Assembly (NCBI GenBank): GCA_035519675.1
Contig: DATIWB010000109.1
Coordinates: forward strand, 1 to 64,000
DNA: 64,000 nt
Reading direction: 5' to 3'
Origin: RPRB01 sp035519675
GTDB lineage: Bacteria > Myxococcota > Myxococcia > Myxococcales > Myxococcaceae
Position numbers and translations under genes: made by a program. Shown in pieces: positions 46,434 through 55,096 of this stretch. Every line of letters starts with the position of its first letter. Positions within the stretch are counted from its first letter, which is position 1. The notes beneath the pieces were generated by a model. The model saw nothing but the letters and a program-made list of their open reading frames with translations. It ran no database searches and was not told the origin of the DNA.

Positions 46434-47116
46434 TTGCCGTCCTCTGGTCCGGGGACGGCCTGGTGGCGGTGGACAAACCCGCGGGCGTCCCGGTCATCCC
46501 CGGACGGAGCGAGGCCGGTGGCCCTGCCGTGCGTGCCCGCCTCGAGTCCCAGCTCGGTCGTCCACTGTGGGTGGTCCACCGGCTGGACCGCGACACCTCG
46601 GGCGTCCTCCTCTTCGCGCTCGACGCCGCCGCCCACCGGGCGGCGAGCCTCGCCTTCGAGCGGGGGCTGGCCGACAAGCGCTACCTGGCGCTGGTCTCGC
46701 CGCCCCTCGCCGGGCCTCTGCGCGTCGAGGCGGCGCTGGTGGCAGCCCGCCGCGCCCGGATGAGGGTGGCGGGCCCGGGCGACGAGGGAAAGCCGGCGGT
46801 GACCGAGCTCGCCCCGCTGGAGACCTTCGGCGACGTGGGGCTGGTGGAAGCCCGGCCGCTCACCGGACGGACCCACCAGATCCGCGTCCACCTGCGCCAC
46901 GCCGGTGCGCCGCTCCTCCTCGACCCGCAGTACGGTCGGCCGGACCCGGTCACCGAGCGGCAGCTGGGCGGGCCCTCGGATGCGGTGGTGCTGGCCCGCA
47001 CGCCGCTCCACGCCGCCCGGCTCATCCTGCCCGGAGGCGAGCGTCTGCCGGCCCTGGACGTGTCCGCCCCACTCCCCGCCGACATGGCCCGGGCGCTGGC
47101 GCTGCTCCGTCACTGA
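46430..47116 (+). CDS. RluA-family RNA pseudouridine synthase
   Basis: Protein of 228 aa that isomerises uridine in RNA. HRLDRDTSG at 50-58 is the RluA/RluD family signature; the Asp at 53 is catalytic. RTHQIRVHLRHAGAPLLLDPQYG is the second conserved block. There is no N-terminal S4 domain, and the length is short for RluD-like enzymes; the target RNA cannot be inferred. The GTG start overlaps the preceding M16 stop. The 3' end overlaps the convergent lipoprotein gene by seven bases. It is the fourth gene of the zinc-ribbon/M16/M16 run. Confidence 0.9.
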   Translation: MIAVLWSGDGLVAVDKPAGVPVIPGRSEAGGPAVRARLESQLGRPLWVVHRLDRDTSGVLLFALDAAAHRAASLAFERGLADKRYLALVSPPLAGPLRVEAALVAARRARMRVAGPGDEGKPAVTELAPLETFGDVGLVEARPLTGRTHQIRVHLRHAGAPLLLDPQYGRPDPVTERQLGGPSDAVVLARTPLHAARLILPGGERLPALDVSAPLPADMARALALLRH

Positions 47117-47766
47117 GCGACGAAGAAGTTCAGCGACCGGCCGGGGCGCCCGGCGAGATCCGAGACGTCGAGGTGGTAGAGCCCGGGGTTGTCGACGGTG
47201 ACGGTGATGACCTCCACCCGCACGCCGTCGACGAAGCCGCCGGTGAGGCTCGGGCTGACCGCGGCGCCGGGGACCGAGAGGTTCACGGTCCCGCCGTAAC
47301 CCCCGTCGGACGCGCCGCGGGCGCGGATGGTGACTCCGAAGGGGACGCCCGAGGTCTGGTCGCCGATGGTGTCCACGGTGTAGCCCACCGGCCAGTCGCC
47401 AGGGGTGACCCGGAAGGCGTCGGTGGCCATGGCCACCCGACCGTCCCCGAGCTCGACCGTCACGTCGTAGCTGCCGTCGGGGAGTACCGAGGGCAGGAAG
47501 TCGGTCACCACCCCGGCGTCGGTCCAGTGAGACGGCCCGAAGGGGCGGGGACCGATCTTCAGGGTGAGCCGGTCGTCCACCGTGGCCGTGCCCGCGCCGT
47601 GGTCGGCCAGGGTCGGCAGGACCGCATCCAGGGTCACCGTCACCGGGCCGCTGCTCGAGGCCGGGCGCCCGGGCGGGTCGACCGAGACGACCTTGGGCGG
47701 CGGCAACGTCGCGCCGCTGCAGCCTGCCAGGCAGAGCGCCACCAGGATGCCTCGGGGCAGGCTCAT
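47110..47766 (-). CDS. Lipoprotein of unknown function
   Basis: Predicted lipoprotein of 218 aa: lipobox LAGC (Cys16), then an immunoglobulin-like beta-sandwich pattern in two parts, PVTVTLDAVLPTLADHG and YDVTVELGDGRVAMATD, with repeated V-x-V/T strands and VRVEVITVTVDNPGLYHLDV near the end. It resembles IPT/TIG or adhesin-type Ig folds rather than an enzyme. Its start ATG overlaps the stop of the upstream barrel-like gene (ATGA), so they act as a pair, perhaps as an outer-membrane/periplasm complex; that is inference. Confidence 0.7.
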   Translation of the reverse strand: MSLPRGILVALCLAGCSGATLPPPKVVSVDPPGRPASSSGPVTVTLDAVLPTLADHGAGTATVDDRLTLKIGPRPFGPSHWTDAGVVTDFLPSVLPDGSYDVTVELGDGRVAMATDAFRVTPGDWPVGYTVDTIGDQTSGVPFGVTIRARGASDGGYGGTVNLSVPGAAVSPSLTGGFVDGVRVEVITVTVDNPGLYHLDVSDLAGRPGRSLNFFVAQ

Positions 47767-49097
47767 CTCAGCTCTCCCCGGACGCCCACCGAGAAGACCC
47801 CGCCGCCCGGATGGGCCTCGAGATGATCGGTGCTCACCTTGGACAGCGCCGCTCGCACCTCGAGGTACGGCTCCACCGGGCCCACCTGGAGCCCGGCCTG
47901 GACCGCGGCGAACAGCTCCCATCCGAGCGCGCCCTCGCTCAGCGCGGCGTCGAAGGTGCTCGAGAGGTGGTGGCTGCCAGCGAGCACTCCGCCGCCGCCC
48001 CGCACCCCGAGCCGGAAGTTCCCCGCCGACACCGCCTCCCACCGGAGCGCCAGCTCGATGGGGAAGACCAGGAGCGAAGACGTCTGGACTCCCAGCGTTC
48101 CGACCTGCGTGCTCATCGACTGCGAGCGGACACCCACCTCCAGCTCGACCACCAGCGGGAGGCGGGGGAGGCCGTAGCCCACGGTGAGCCCACCCTGGGG
48201 GCCGGCGTTGGAGCCGCCACCGACGTAGCCTCCGATGGCCCCGCCGAGCACCCATCGCCCGGCTGGGGGTGCGGGAGGAGGCGCCTCGACCGCGGCCGGG
48301 GCGACGGCCCGGACCACCTCCAGCGTCGCCTGGGCGCGGGTCGAGCCGTCCAGGGTGCGGGCCACCAGCGGCACCGAGCTCCGGCCTCGCTCCGGGACGA
48401 TGCGGACCATGAGCCGCCGGCCCAGGGACTGGAGCTGCTCCACCTTCGCCCCGTCGGCCGCAATCTCGGTGCCCGCCGACTCCTCGGTGTCGGGCACCAC
48501 CACCAGCGCGTGCACCGGCGCGCCCTCGACGCTCGACTCCGGATCGAGCGCCAGCAGCCAGGGGGAGGGCGGGAGGCTGAGGGGGAGCACACGGATCTTG
48601 CTCTGGTCCGACAGCTCGGCGATGACCCGGGCCTCGTGTGCATGCGGGCCGACCTCCACCGGCATCTTCAGCCGGCCCTGCCGGTCCGCGCGGCGTGGGC
48701 CGAAGCGCGCTCCTGCCACCTCCACCGTCACCTGCGCCGACGGCTCGGTGTCGATGGCCAGCTCGGTGCGTCCGGAGCAGGGGAGGCTGAGCACGGTGAT
48801 GTCGGACAGCGAGGGGGCATCGCCGCTCCAGAAGGCGAAGAGCACCAGGGTCGGGGCACGGAGGTCGGCCGGTGGCGTCCAGAGGAAGCGGGTGAAGTCC
48901 TCGCCCGAGGTGCCGGCGGTGAGCGTGCCGGTGGACACCGCGGCGCGGAGACCGGAGCCGGCGTTGCGCACGGTGATCTCCGCCCGCGCTCGTGGGCCGA
49001 GCACCAGGCGAGACGGCTCGGCCTCCACCACCGGCGCGGCGTGCGCGGAGGTGACGAGGGCGAGGGTCAGGAGCGCGGGGAGGGGAGCGGGGCGCAC
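47763..49097 (-). CDS. Exported protein with C-terminal barrel-like domain
   Basis: Exported protein of 444 aa. GTG 49097 opens onto a signal peptide ending TSAHAA. Residues about 25-240 form beta-rich, Ig-like periplasmic modules (VVEAEPSRLVLGPRARAEI, VPDTEESAGTEIAADGAK, VARTLDGSTRAQATLEV). After a Pro/Ala-rich linker (PPPAPPAGRW, about 265-280) the last about 165 residues show Gly-rich amphipathic strands (GAIGGYVGGGSNAGPQGGLTVGYG, VELEVGVRSQS) typical of an outer-membrane barrel. It overlaps the lipoprotein gene by four bases. No family recognised. Confidence 0.65.
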   Translation of the reverse strand: MRPAPLPALLTLALVTSAHAAPVVEAEPSRLVLGPRARAEITVRNAGSGLRAAVSTGTLTAGTSGEDFTRFLWTPPADLRAPTLVLFAFWSGDAPSLSDITVLSLPCSGRTELAIDTEPSAQVTVEVAGARFGPRRADRQGRLKMPVEVGPHAHEARVIAELSDQSKIRVLPLSLPPSPWLLALDPESSVEGAPVHALVVVPDTEESAGTEIAADGAKVEQLQSLGRRLMVRIVPERGRSSVPLVARTLDGSTRAQATLEVVRAVAPAAVEAPPPAPPAGRWVLGGAIGGYVGGGSNAGPQGGLTVGYGLPRLPLVVELEVGVRSQSMSTQVGTLGVQTSSLLVFPIELALRWEAVSAGNFRLGVRGGGGVLAGSHHLSSTFDAALSEGALGWELFAAVQAGLQVGPVEPYLEVRAALSKVSTDHLEAHPGGGVFSVGVRGELR

Positions 49098-49135
49098 GTG
49101 GCGTCGCGCCGAGGCTAGCAGCCTTTGTGGTCGGC

Positions 49136-49612
49136 TCAGCGTTCGTCGCCGGCGTCGGGCGCGTCCTCGGGCCGATGAGGTGGGGCGAAGGAGGGGCGAG
49201 CAGTGCCCGCGCCGCGCCCCTGCACCAGTGTGCGCACCGCGGTCTTGAACGCCACGTCCAGCTTGTCCTGGCGCACCGCCCGGACGATGCCCAGGCCGAA
49301 GGTGGGGTGTCGGACCACCTGGTCCACGCCGTAGGTGTGGTCCGACCGGTAGTCCTGGGCGGTGGAGACGTCGAGCGCGGCGATCTGGGCCTCCCACCCC
49401 ACCACCGTCTTCTCCGCCGGCGCGGCGCGTGGCCGTACGGCCGCGGACCGGGACGTGGTCTGCGTGCCGCGGTACACGTGGTCGCTCCCGCACGTGTTGC
49501 AGCGCACGCGAGCGACCTTCGACCCCACCATCGCCAGGATGGTGTGCGCCAGCTCCATCTTGCAGCGCGTGCACGTGGCATCGACCTCGCCGCCCACCCG
49601 ATGCGTCGCCAT
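49136..49612 (-). CDS. Zinc-ribbon protein with HPxFGxG domain
   Basis: Protein of 158 aa. The N-terminal zinc ribbon has two cysteine pairs (CTRC at 14-17 and CNTC at 38-41). The C-terminal segment VDQVVRHPTFGLGIVRAVRQDKLDVAFKTAVRTLVQG follows the HPxFGxGxV pattern seen at the ends of UvrD-type helicases and in CarD/KOW-like modules, which bind RNA polymerase or nucleic acid. Between them is a basic low-complexity linker. The start ATG at 49612 has AAGGGA about ten bases upstream. The C-terminal tail is acidic. Function unknown, but a transcription or repair accessory role is plausible. Confidence 0.7.
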   Translation of the reverse strand: MATHRVGGEVDATCTRCKMELAHTILAMVGSKVARVRCNTCGSDHVYRGTQTTSRSAAVRPRAAPAEKTVVGWEAQIAALDVSTAQDYRSDHTYGVDQVVRHPTFGLGIVRAVRQDKLDVAFKTAVRTLVQGRGAGTARPSFAPPHRPEDAPDAGDER

Positions 49613-49758
49613 GTCGTGTCGTCCCTTGCCTGTCCGGTCCGGGGGCAGGCCCCGGGGAGCTCTGGCCCGGCCTGCGCGATGCAGGACGCGCCCGGGGTCC
49701 GAGAGGCAGAGTAGCCTCGGGATCGACCGGCAGCCATCCTCCAGGAGAGAGAACCCCC
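49613..49758. promoter_or_regulatory. Intergenic region before alanine racemase
   Basis: 146 bases between the zinc-ribbon protein gene (minus) and alr (plus). It ends in CAGGAGAGA, the ribosome site for alr. No clear promoter or hairpin is visible. Presumed divergent promoter region. Confidence 0.4.
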
Positions 49759-50889
49759 GTGCCCAGCCGCCCGACCCGAGCCGAGATCGACCTCGGGGCC
49801 CTGACGCGCAACTACCAGACGCTCCGTGCCGCCGCGCCCGGCGTGGACGTGCTGGCGGTGGTCAAGGCCGACGCCTACGGCCATGGCGCGGTGCCCGTCT
49901 CGCGCGCGCTCGAGGCGGCGGGCGTCCGCTTCCTCGGCGTGGCCCTGGTGGAGGAGGGGCTCGTGCTCCGCGAGGCCGGGCTCCAGAGCGACATCCTGGT
50001 GCTCGGCGGGGCGTACGAGGGTGGCTGGGAGGCGATGCTCGAGCAGCGGATGGTTCCGGTGGTCTTCCGGCCCGAGCACCTGACCGCGCTCGAGGCCGCG
50101 GCCCGGGCCAGGGGCACCCGGGCGCGGGCGCACCTCAAGGTGGACACCGGGATGGGCCGGCTGGGGGTGCTCCCGGCCGACGTGCCCGCCTTCCTCGAGG
50201 CCGCCCGCGGATGCCAGCGGGTGGAGCTGGAGGGGCTCTGCTCGCACTTCGCCAACGCCGACCTGGCCGACGCCGGGCTCACCGCACAGCAGATCGCCCG
50301 CTTCCGGACCGCGCTGGGGCAGATGCGGGCGGCCGGGTTCGACCCGCGCTGGCGCCACCTGTCGAACAGCGCGGGACTGCTCGCGCTCCCCGAGGCCCGC
50401 GACGGCGTGGAGATGAACCTGGCACGGCCGGGGCTGGCCCTCTACGGGCTCTCGCCCGCACCCTGGCTCCGGCCGCCGCGGGTCCTCGAGCCCGTCCTCG
50501 GCTGGAAGACCGCGGTGGTTCACCTGAAATCGGTGCCCGCCGGGACTCCCATCTCCTACGGGAGCACCTGGACCGCGCCCCGCCCCTCGCGCATCGCCAC
50601 CCTCCCGGTGGGCTACGCCGACGGCTGGTCGCGTCTGCTCTCCAACCGGGGGGCCGTGCTGGTGCGCGGGCGGCGTGCGCCCATCGTGGGCCGCGTGTGC
50701 ATGGACCTGTGCATGGTGGACGTGACCGACGTCCCGGGGGTGGAGGTGGGGGACGAGGTGGTGCTCCTCGGACGCCAGGGCGCCGAGGTCCAGGACGCCC
50801 ACCAGCTCGCGGCGCTGGAGGGCACCATCGCCTACGACGTGCTCTGCGCCATCGGGGCGCGCGTGCCTCGGGTCGTCGTCCGGAGCTGA
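49759..50889 (+). CDS. alr: Alanine racemase
   Basis: PLP enzyme of 376 aa making D-alanine for peptidoglycan. VVKADAYGHG contains the PLP Lys at residue 36; HLKVDTGMGRLG and GLCSHFANAD are conserved barrel segments; ISYGSTW carries the catalytic Tyr in the C-terminal domain. The GTG start at 49759 has AGGAGA upstream and gives the normal N-terminus TRAEIDLGALTRNY; upstream frame is antisense-like. Cytoplasmic. It precedes the MCE operon by 65 bases. Confidence 0.96.
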   Translation: MPSRPTRAEIDLGALTRNYQTLRAAAPGVDVLAVVKADAYGHGAVPVSRALEAAGVRFLGVALVEEGLVLREAGLQSDILVLGGAYEGGWEAMLEQRMVPVVFRPEHLTALEAAARARGTRARAHLKVDTGMGRLGVLPADVPAFLEAARGCQRVELEGLCSHFANADLADAGLTAQQIARFRTALGQMRAAGFDPRWRHLSNSAGLLALPEARDGVEMNLARPGLALYGLSPAPWLRPPRVLEPVLGWKTAVVHLKSVPAGTPISYGSTWTAPRPSRIATLPVGYADGWSRLLSNRGAVLVRGRRAPIVGRVCMDLCMVDVTDVPGVEVGDEVVLLGRQGAEVQDAHQLAALEGTIAYDVLCAIGARVPRVVVRS

Positions 50890-50954
50890 AGGCCCCGCCT
50901 GCGCTGGAAGATGCCGGGGTGGGTCGGCTGCCCTAGGATGACCCGGCGCCTGCG

Positions 50955-51770
50955 ATGACCACCTCCGATCTCGACTCCGCGCCCAAGAGGAACCCGCTGG
51001 TCGGCCTGGTGGAGGGGGTCGGCAACGGCGTCCTGGGCGTGTTCCAGACCGTCGGCGGACTGCTCTCCCTCGCGGTCTCGGTGTTCGTCTGGACGTTCCG
51101 ACCACCCTTCCGGCTGCAGAACGTCTTCGCCCAGTTCGACTTCGTCGGGGTGGGCTCCATCGTGCTGGTCGCCCTGACCGGGACCTTCTCCGGGATGGTG
51201 TTCGCCACCCAGTCCTGGAGCGCCTTCGAGCTGTTCGGGGCCGAGAGCCTGGTCGGCCCGACGGTGGCCCTGACCGTGACCCGGGAGCTCGCCCCGGTGT
51301 TCAGCGCGCTGATGGTGACCATGAGGGCCTGCTCCGCCATGTGCACCGAGCTGGGGACGATGCGGGTCACCGAGCAGGTCGACGCGCTGGAGACCATGGC
51401 GGTGAACCCGGTGCAGTACCTGCTGGTGCCCCGGGTGCTGGCGGGCCTGTGCATGGTGCCGCTGCTGACGATGATCTTCGACACCGCGGGGCTGAGCGGG
51501 GGCTTCTTCGTCGCCGTGCCACTCAAGGGCCTGTCGGTCGGGACCTTCGTCCTCCGCACCCAGAACCTCCTGGCTCCCCAGGACATCTGGGAGGGCCTGG
51601 CCAAGGGCGCCGTCTTCGGCTTCACCGTGACCCTCATCGCGTGCTACCGGGGCTACAACGCTCACGGCGGGGCCAAGGGCGTGGGTCAGGCCACCACCCG
51701 TGCCATGGTGGACGCCGCGGTGTCGGTCTTCATCGAGGACTACTTCATGGGGCTGCTGTTCCACCGATGA
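50955..51770 (+). CDS. mlaE: MlaE-type ABC transporter permease
   Basis: Inner-membrane permease of 271 aa of the MlaE family, with about five hydrophobic segments. GTFSGMVFATQSW, ELAPVFSALMVTMRACSAMCTELGTMRVTEQVDAL and YRGYNAHGGAKGVGQATTRAMV are the strongly conserved family blocks. It moves phospholipid between the inner membrane and the MCE assembly, powered by the next gene product. ATG at 50955; stop overlaps the ATPase ATG (ATGA). No MlaB (STAS) subunit is encoded next to it. Confidence 0.93.
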   Translation: MTTSDLDSAPKRNPLVGLVEGVGNGVLGVFQTVGGLLSLAVSVFVWTFRPPFRLQNVFAQFDFVGVGSIVLVALTGTFSGMVFATQSWSAFELFGAESLVGPTVALTVTRELAPVFSALMVTMRACSAMCTELGTMRVTEQVDALETMAVNPVQYLLVPRVLAGLCMVPLLTMIFDTAGLSGGFFVAVPLKGLSVGTFVLRTQNLLAPQDIWEGLAKGAVFGFTVTLIACYRGYNAHGGAKGVGQATTRAMVDAAVSVFIEDYFMGLLFHR

Positions 51771-52528
51771 GCGCCGACGCAAGCAAGCCTCCGATGATCT
51801 TGGTCCAGGACCTCTGGAAGTCCTTCGAGGACCACCAGGTGCTGACCGGCATCGACCTCGACATCGAGGAGGGGAGCACCTGCGTCATCCTCGGCGGCTC
51901 GGGCTCGGGGAAGACGGTGCTGATGAAGCACATGATTGGCCTGCTCAAGCCGGACCGGGGGAAGGTCATCGTGGACGGCGAGGACATCGTCCCCCTGGAC
52001 GAGGTCGAGCTGGAGCGGGTCCGGCGAAAGTTCGGGATGGTGTTCCAGGGCGCGGCCCTGTTCGACTCGATGACGGTGTACGAGAACGTCAGCTTCGCCC
52101 TGCGCGAGCACACCAAGCTGTCCGAGGAGGAGATCCGGGCCAAGGTCCGGGAGAAGCTGGCCATCGTCGGCCTGCAGGGCGTGGAGGAGCGCTACCCGGC
52201 CGAGCTGTCCGGCGGCATGCGCAAGCGGGTGGGGCTGGCCCGGGCCATCGTCCTCGACCCGAAGATCGTGCTCTACGACGAGCCCACCACCGGGCTGGAC
52301 CCGATCACCACCGACTACGTGGACGACATGATCCTCACCGCCAAGCGGGAGCTCCAGGTGACCCAGGTGGTCATCAGCCACGACATCGCCTCGTCCTTCA
52401 AGGTGGCGGACAAGGTGGCCTTCCTCTTCAAGGGGAAGATCGTCGCCGAAGGGGCTCCGCAGGAGCTGAGGCACAGCCAGCATCCGGAGCTGAAGCACTT
52501 CCTCCAGATGTGGTTCGGCAAGTCGTGA
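51767..52528 (+). CDS. mlaF: MlaF-type ABC transporter ATPase
   Basis: ABC ATPase of 253 aa. Walker A GGSGSGKTV, the Q-loop VFQGAALFD, signature LSGGMRKRVGLARA and Walker B IVLYDEPTTGLDP are intact, followed by the switch His in VVISHDI. The LSGGMRKR form with Met-Arg-Lys is characteristic of MlaF. It should energise lipid transport with the upstream permease and downstream MCE protein. It overlaps both neighbours by four bases, so all three are translated in one coupled unit. Confidence 0.95.
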   Translation: MSADASKPPMILVQDLWKSFEDHQVLTGIDLDIEEGSTCVILGGSGSGKTVLMKHMIGLLKPDRGKVIVDGEDIVPLDEVELERVRRKFGMVFQGAALFDSMTVYENVSFALREHTKLSEEEIRAKVREKLAIVGLQGVEERYPAELSGGMRKRVGLARAIVLDPKIVLYDEPTTGLDPITTDYVDDMILTAKRELQVTQVVISHDIASSFKVADKVAFLFKGKIVAEGAPQELRHSQHPELKHFLQMWFGKS

Positions 52529-54051
52529 AGACGCTCGTCACCCCCTTCCGGGTGGGGCTGCTGGTGCTCGCCGCGGTGGGCTTCCTGGTGGCCTTTCTGA
52601 TCTTCGTCCGGCGGGGCACGCTGGGGGCGGACACCCTCACGGTGTACGCGATGTTCCGCGACGCCTCGGGCCTCGGGACCCGGAGCCGGGTGCAGGTGGC
52701 GGGCATCCCGGTGGGGGAGATCCGGGAGATCACCCTGGTGGGCACCCGGGCGCGGGTGCAGCTCCGGCTGCGGAAGGACATCGGGTTGCGCACCGACGCC
52801 ACCCTCATCAAGCGGACCGAGTCGTTCCTCGGCGACTACCTCCTCGACCTCCAGGTGGGCAGTCCGAACGCGCCGCTGATGCCCGACGGCGGGGAGATCA
52901 CCCACGTCATCGACCAGCAGGGGCTCCAGGCCCTCTTCGACACGCTGGGGAAGATCACCGTCGACATCCAGTCGGTCACCACCTCCCTCCGGGAGGCCCT
53001 GGGCGGCGACGCGGGGACCGAGTCGCTGAAGACCATCGTCCGGAACCTCACCGAGCTCAGCCAGTCGGTCAACGACACCGCGCAGCGCTCGAGCCAGAAC
53101 ATCGAGGCGATCCTGGAGAACGTGCGCGACGTGACCGCCTCGATGCGCAGCGCGACCGAGGGTGAGTCCTCCAGCTTCCGGGAGATCGTCGAGAACATCC
53201 GGGTCCTCACCGGCGACGTGCGGCGGATGGTGGCCGACGTCAAGACCAACATGGGGACCGACGGTGGGGCCGAGCAGCTGTCGTCCATCGGCAGCTCGCT
53301 CCAGAAGCTCGACGCCACCCTGGGGAACCTCCAGGCGGTCACCGAGAACATCCGTGAGGGTCGGGGTGCGGTGGGAGAGATCGTCTCCGACGAGAAGCTC
53401 GGCCGGCAGGTGGGGGAGACCATCGAGGACGTCTCCAACTACGCCCAGCGGCTGGTGGGCCTGAAGCTCGAGGCCAACATCCGGAGCGACTACCTGTTCA
53501 ACGCCGGGGCGGCGAAGATCGACGCCACGCTGCGGATCATCGCCCGGCCGGACAAGTACTACATCATCTCGCTGATCAGCGATCCGCGGGGCGTGGAGAC
53601 CACCGAGTACATCCAGACCAACCCGCCGTCCCGTGACGACCCGGCGCTCCAGAAGCGCACGGTCACCAGCATCAACTCGCTCCGGTTCTCGGCCGAGTTC
53701 GCCAAGCGGTTCTACTGGGCCACCTTCCGCTTCGGCATCATCGAGAGCACCGGCGGGGTGGGGGTGGACCTGCACTTCTGGAAGGACCAGCTGGCGCTGA
53801 AGACGGACTTCTTCGACTTCGCCAACCAGCGGCTGCGCTGGCCGCGGGTGCGGACCAGCCTGCAGTTCACCTTCCTCCAGCATCTGTACCTGAACGCCGG
53901 CGTGGACGACATCTTCAACCGGCCCATCTACAGCCAGCTCGACAACCGGGTGCTGGCGGGCCGGGACTTCTTCCTCGGGGCGGGCATCGTCTTCACCGAC
54001 GACGACCTGAAGGCCCTCGTCCCGGTGGTGCCGGCGGGCGCGGTGCGGTGA
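52525..54051 (+). CDS. MCE protein with probable C-terminal outer-membrane barrel
   Basis: Protein of 508 aa. A TM helix at about 9-28 anchors it in the inner membrane, an MCE domain follows at about 38-115 (VYAMFRDASGLGTRSRVQVAGIPVG and LGDYLLDLQVG), then about 190 residues of predicted helix/coiled coil (SQSVNDTAQRSSQNIEAILENV...). From about 311 to the end the text turns beta-rich with alternating aromatic strands: LKLEANIRSDYLFNAGAAK, YYIISLISDP, FYWATFRFGIIES, VGVDLHFWKDQLALKTDFF, FLGAGIVF. This matches a small outer-membrane barrel, so one chain may run from inner to outer membrane. MlaD normally lacks this; MlaC or MlaA are not encoded nearby. Barrel assignment is inference. Confidence 0.8.
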   Translation: MKTLVTPFRVGLLVLAAVGFLVAFLIFVRRGTLGADTLTVYAMFRDASGLGTRSRVQVAGIPVGEIREITLVGTRARVQLRLRKDIGLRTDATLIKRTESFLGDYLLDLQVGSPNAPLMPDGGEITHVIDQQGLQALFDTLGKITVDIQSVTTSLREALGGDAGTESLKTIVRNLTELSQSVNDTAQRSSQNIEAILENVRDVTASMRSATEGESSSFREIVENIRVLTGDVRRMVADVKTNMGTDGGAEQLSSIGSSLQKLDATLGNLQAVTENIREGRGAVGEIVSDEKLGRQVGETIEDVSNYAQRLVGLKLEANIRSDYLFNAGAAKIDATLRIIARPDKYYIISLISDPRGVETTEYIQTNPPSRDDPALQKRTVTSINSLRFSAEFAKRFYWATFRFGIIESTGGVGVDLHFWKDQLALKTDFFDFANQRLRWPRVRTSLQFTFLQHLYLNAGVDDIFNRPIYSQLDNRVLAGRDFFLGAGIVFTDDDLKALVPVVPAGAVR

Positions 54052-54064
54052 AGGGGCCCCTGCC

Positions 54065-55027
54065 TCAGCGGAGCGCGGCGGCGACCTCGGCCGAGCTTCC
54101 GAACGCTGCGCGGTAGCGGGCGAGGAACTCGCCATGCGAGAACCGGTGCTCCTGGCAGCCCCGGACCTCGATCGCGTACGCGGCGGCAACGGCGCCCACG
54201 CGCCCGGCCACCGGCCACGGCAGCTGCCGGGCCATTCCGTAGACCAGCCCGCCCAGGTAGGCGTCGCCCGCCCCGGTGGGGTCCACCAGGGCGGAGATGG
54301 GGGCCACCGGGACGTCGACCGGAGCCTTGCCGCGCTCCAGCACCGTCGAGCCCTGCTCGCCGCGGGTGACGATGGTCACCGGGGCGATGGACTGCAGCAC
54401 CGCCTCGCTCTTCCCCGTCTTCTGGGACATCAGCGCGAACTCGTAGTCGTTCCCGATGACTGCCGCCGCCGACTCCATCCCGTCGAGGATCTGCTGCGGC
54501 TCGAGCCGGGGGGTCTGCTTGCCCGGGTCGAAGAGGTAGGGCACCCGCGCCGCCCGGCACGCCTCCACCGCCTTCAGCATCGACTCGGGGTCTGTGGGGC
54601 TGATGACCACCAGGTCCCCGGGACCCAGCCCGCGCCCGCCCAGCTCCAGGCGGTGCCCGTGCGACAGGGCCCCGGCGTAGAAGGCGACGATCTGGTTGGC
54701 GTCCAGGTCGGTGTTGATGAAGCAGGAGGCGGTGAACTCACCGGGGATCACCGTCACCCCCGAGGTATCCACGCCGGCCTGGTCCAGCGCCGCGCGGTAC
54801 TCGGCGAAGTCCTCGCCGGCGGTGGCCACCAGGAGCGGCCGCCCCCCGAGCAACGCCAGGGTCCAGGCGATGTTACCGGCCACCCCGCCCCGCAGCCGGC
54901 GCATGTCGTCCACCAGGAAGCTCACCGTCAGCCGGTGCATCCGCTCCGACAGGAAGTGCTCCCGGAACTTCCCCGGGAAGGTCATCAGGTAGTCGTAGGC
55001 CAGAGAGCCGGTGACGACGGTGCGCAT
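54065..55027 (-). CDS. PfkB-family carbohydrate kinase, adenosine-kinase-like
   Basis: Ribokinase-fold kinase of 320 aa. GGVAGNIAWTLALLGGRPLLVATAGED is PfkB motif 1 and DPTGAGDAYLGGLVYG (about 253-268) is motif 2 with the catalytic Asp. The N-terminus MRTVVTGSLAYDYLMTFPGKF and the shape of the lid resemble the adenosine-kinase-like branch, so nucleoside or small-sugar phosphorylation is likely; exact substrate unknown. The ATG at 55027 has a weak ribosome site. The gene is convergent to the MCE gene (13-base gap) and divergent from the metallophosphoesterase gene (69-base gap). Confidence 0.87.
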   Translation of the reverse strand: MRTVVTGSLAYDYLMTFPGKFREHFLSERMHRLTVSFLVDDMRRLRGGVAGNIAWTLALLGGRPLLVATAGEDFAEYRAALDQAGVDTSGVTVIPGEFTASCFINTDLDANQIVAFYAGALSHGHRLELGGRGLGPGDLVVISPTDPESMLKAVEACRAARVPYLFDPGKQTPRLEPQQILDGMESAAAVIGNDYEFALMSQKTGKSEAVLQSIAPVTIVTRGEQGSTVLERGKAPVDVPVAPISALVDPTGAGDAYLGGLVYGMARQLPWPVAGRVGAVAAAYAIEVRGCQEHRFSHGEFLARYRAAFGSSAEVAAALR

Positions 55028-55096
55028 GGAGGCCGGCAAAGCATGGAGGCCCCCGGGTCGGCAAGGTCGTGTAATGTCAGGCGGCCCAGGAGGCCG

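Noticed and set aside
47110..51105. A single minus-strand open frame of about 1330 codons
   Set aside because: It runs through the antisense of alanine racemase and of the barrel gene; only its last 218 codons have a signal peptide and normal composition, so I annotate only that part. Long antisense frames are common at this GC content.
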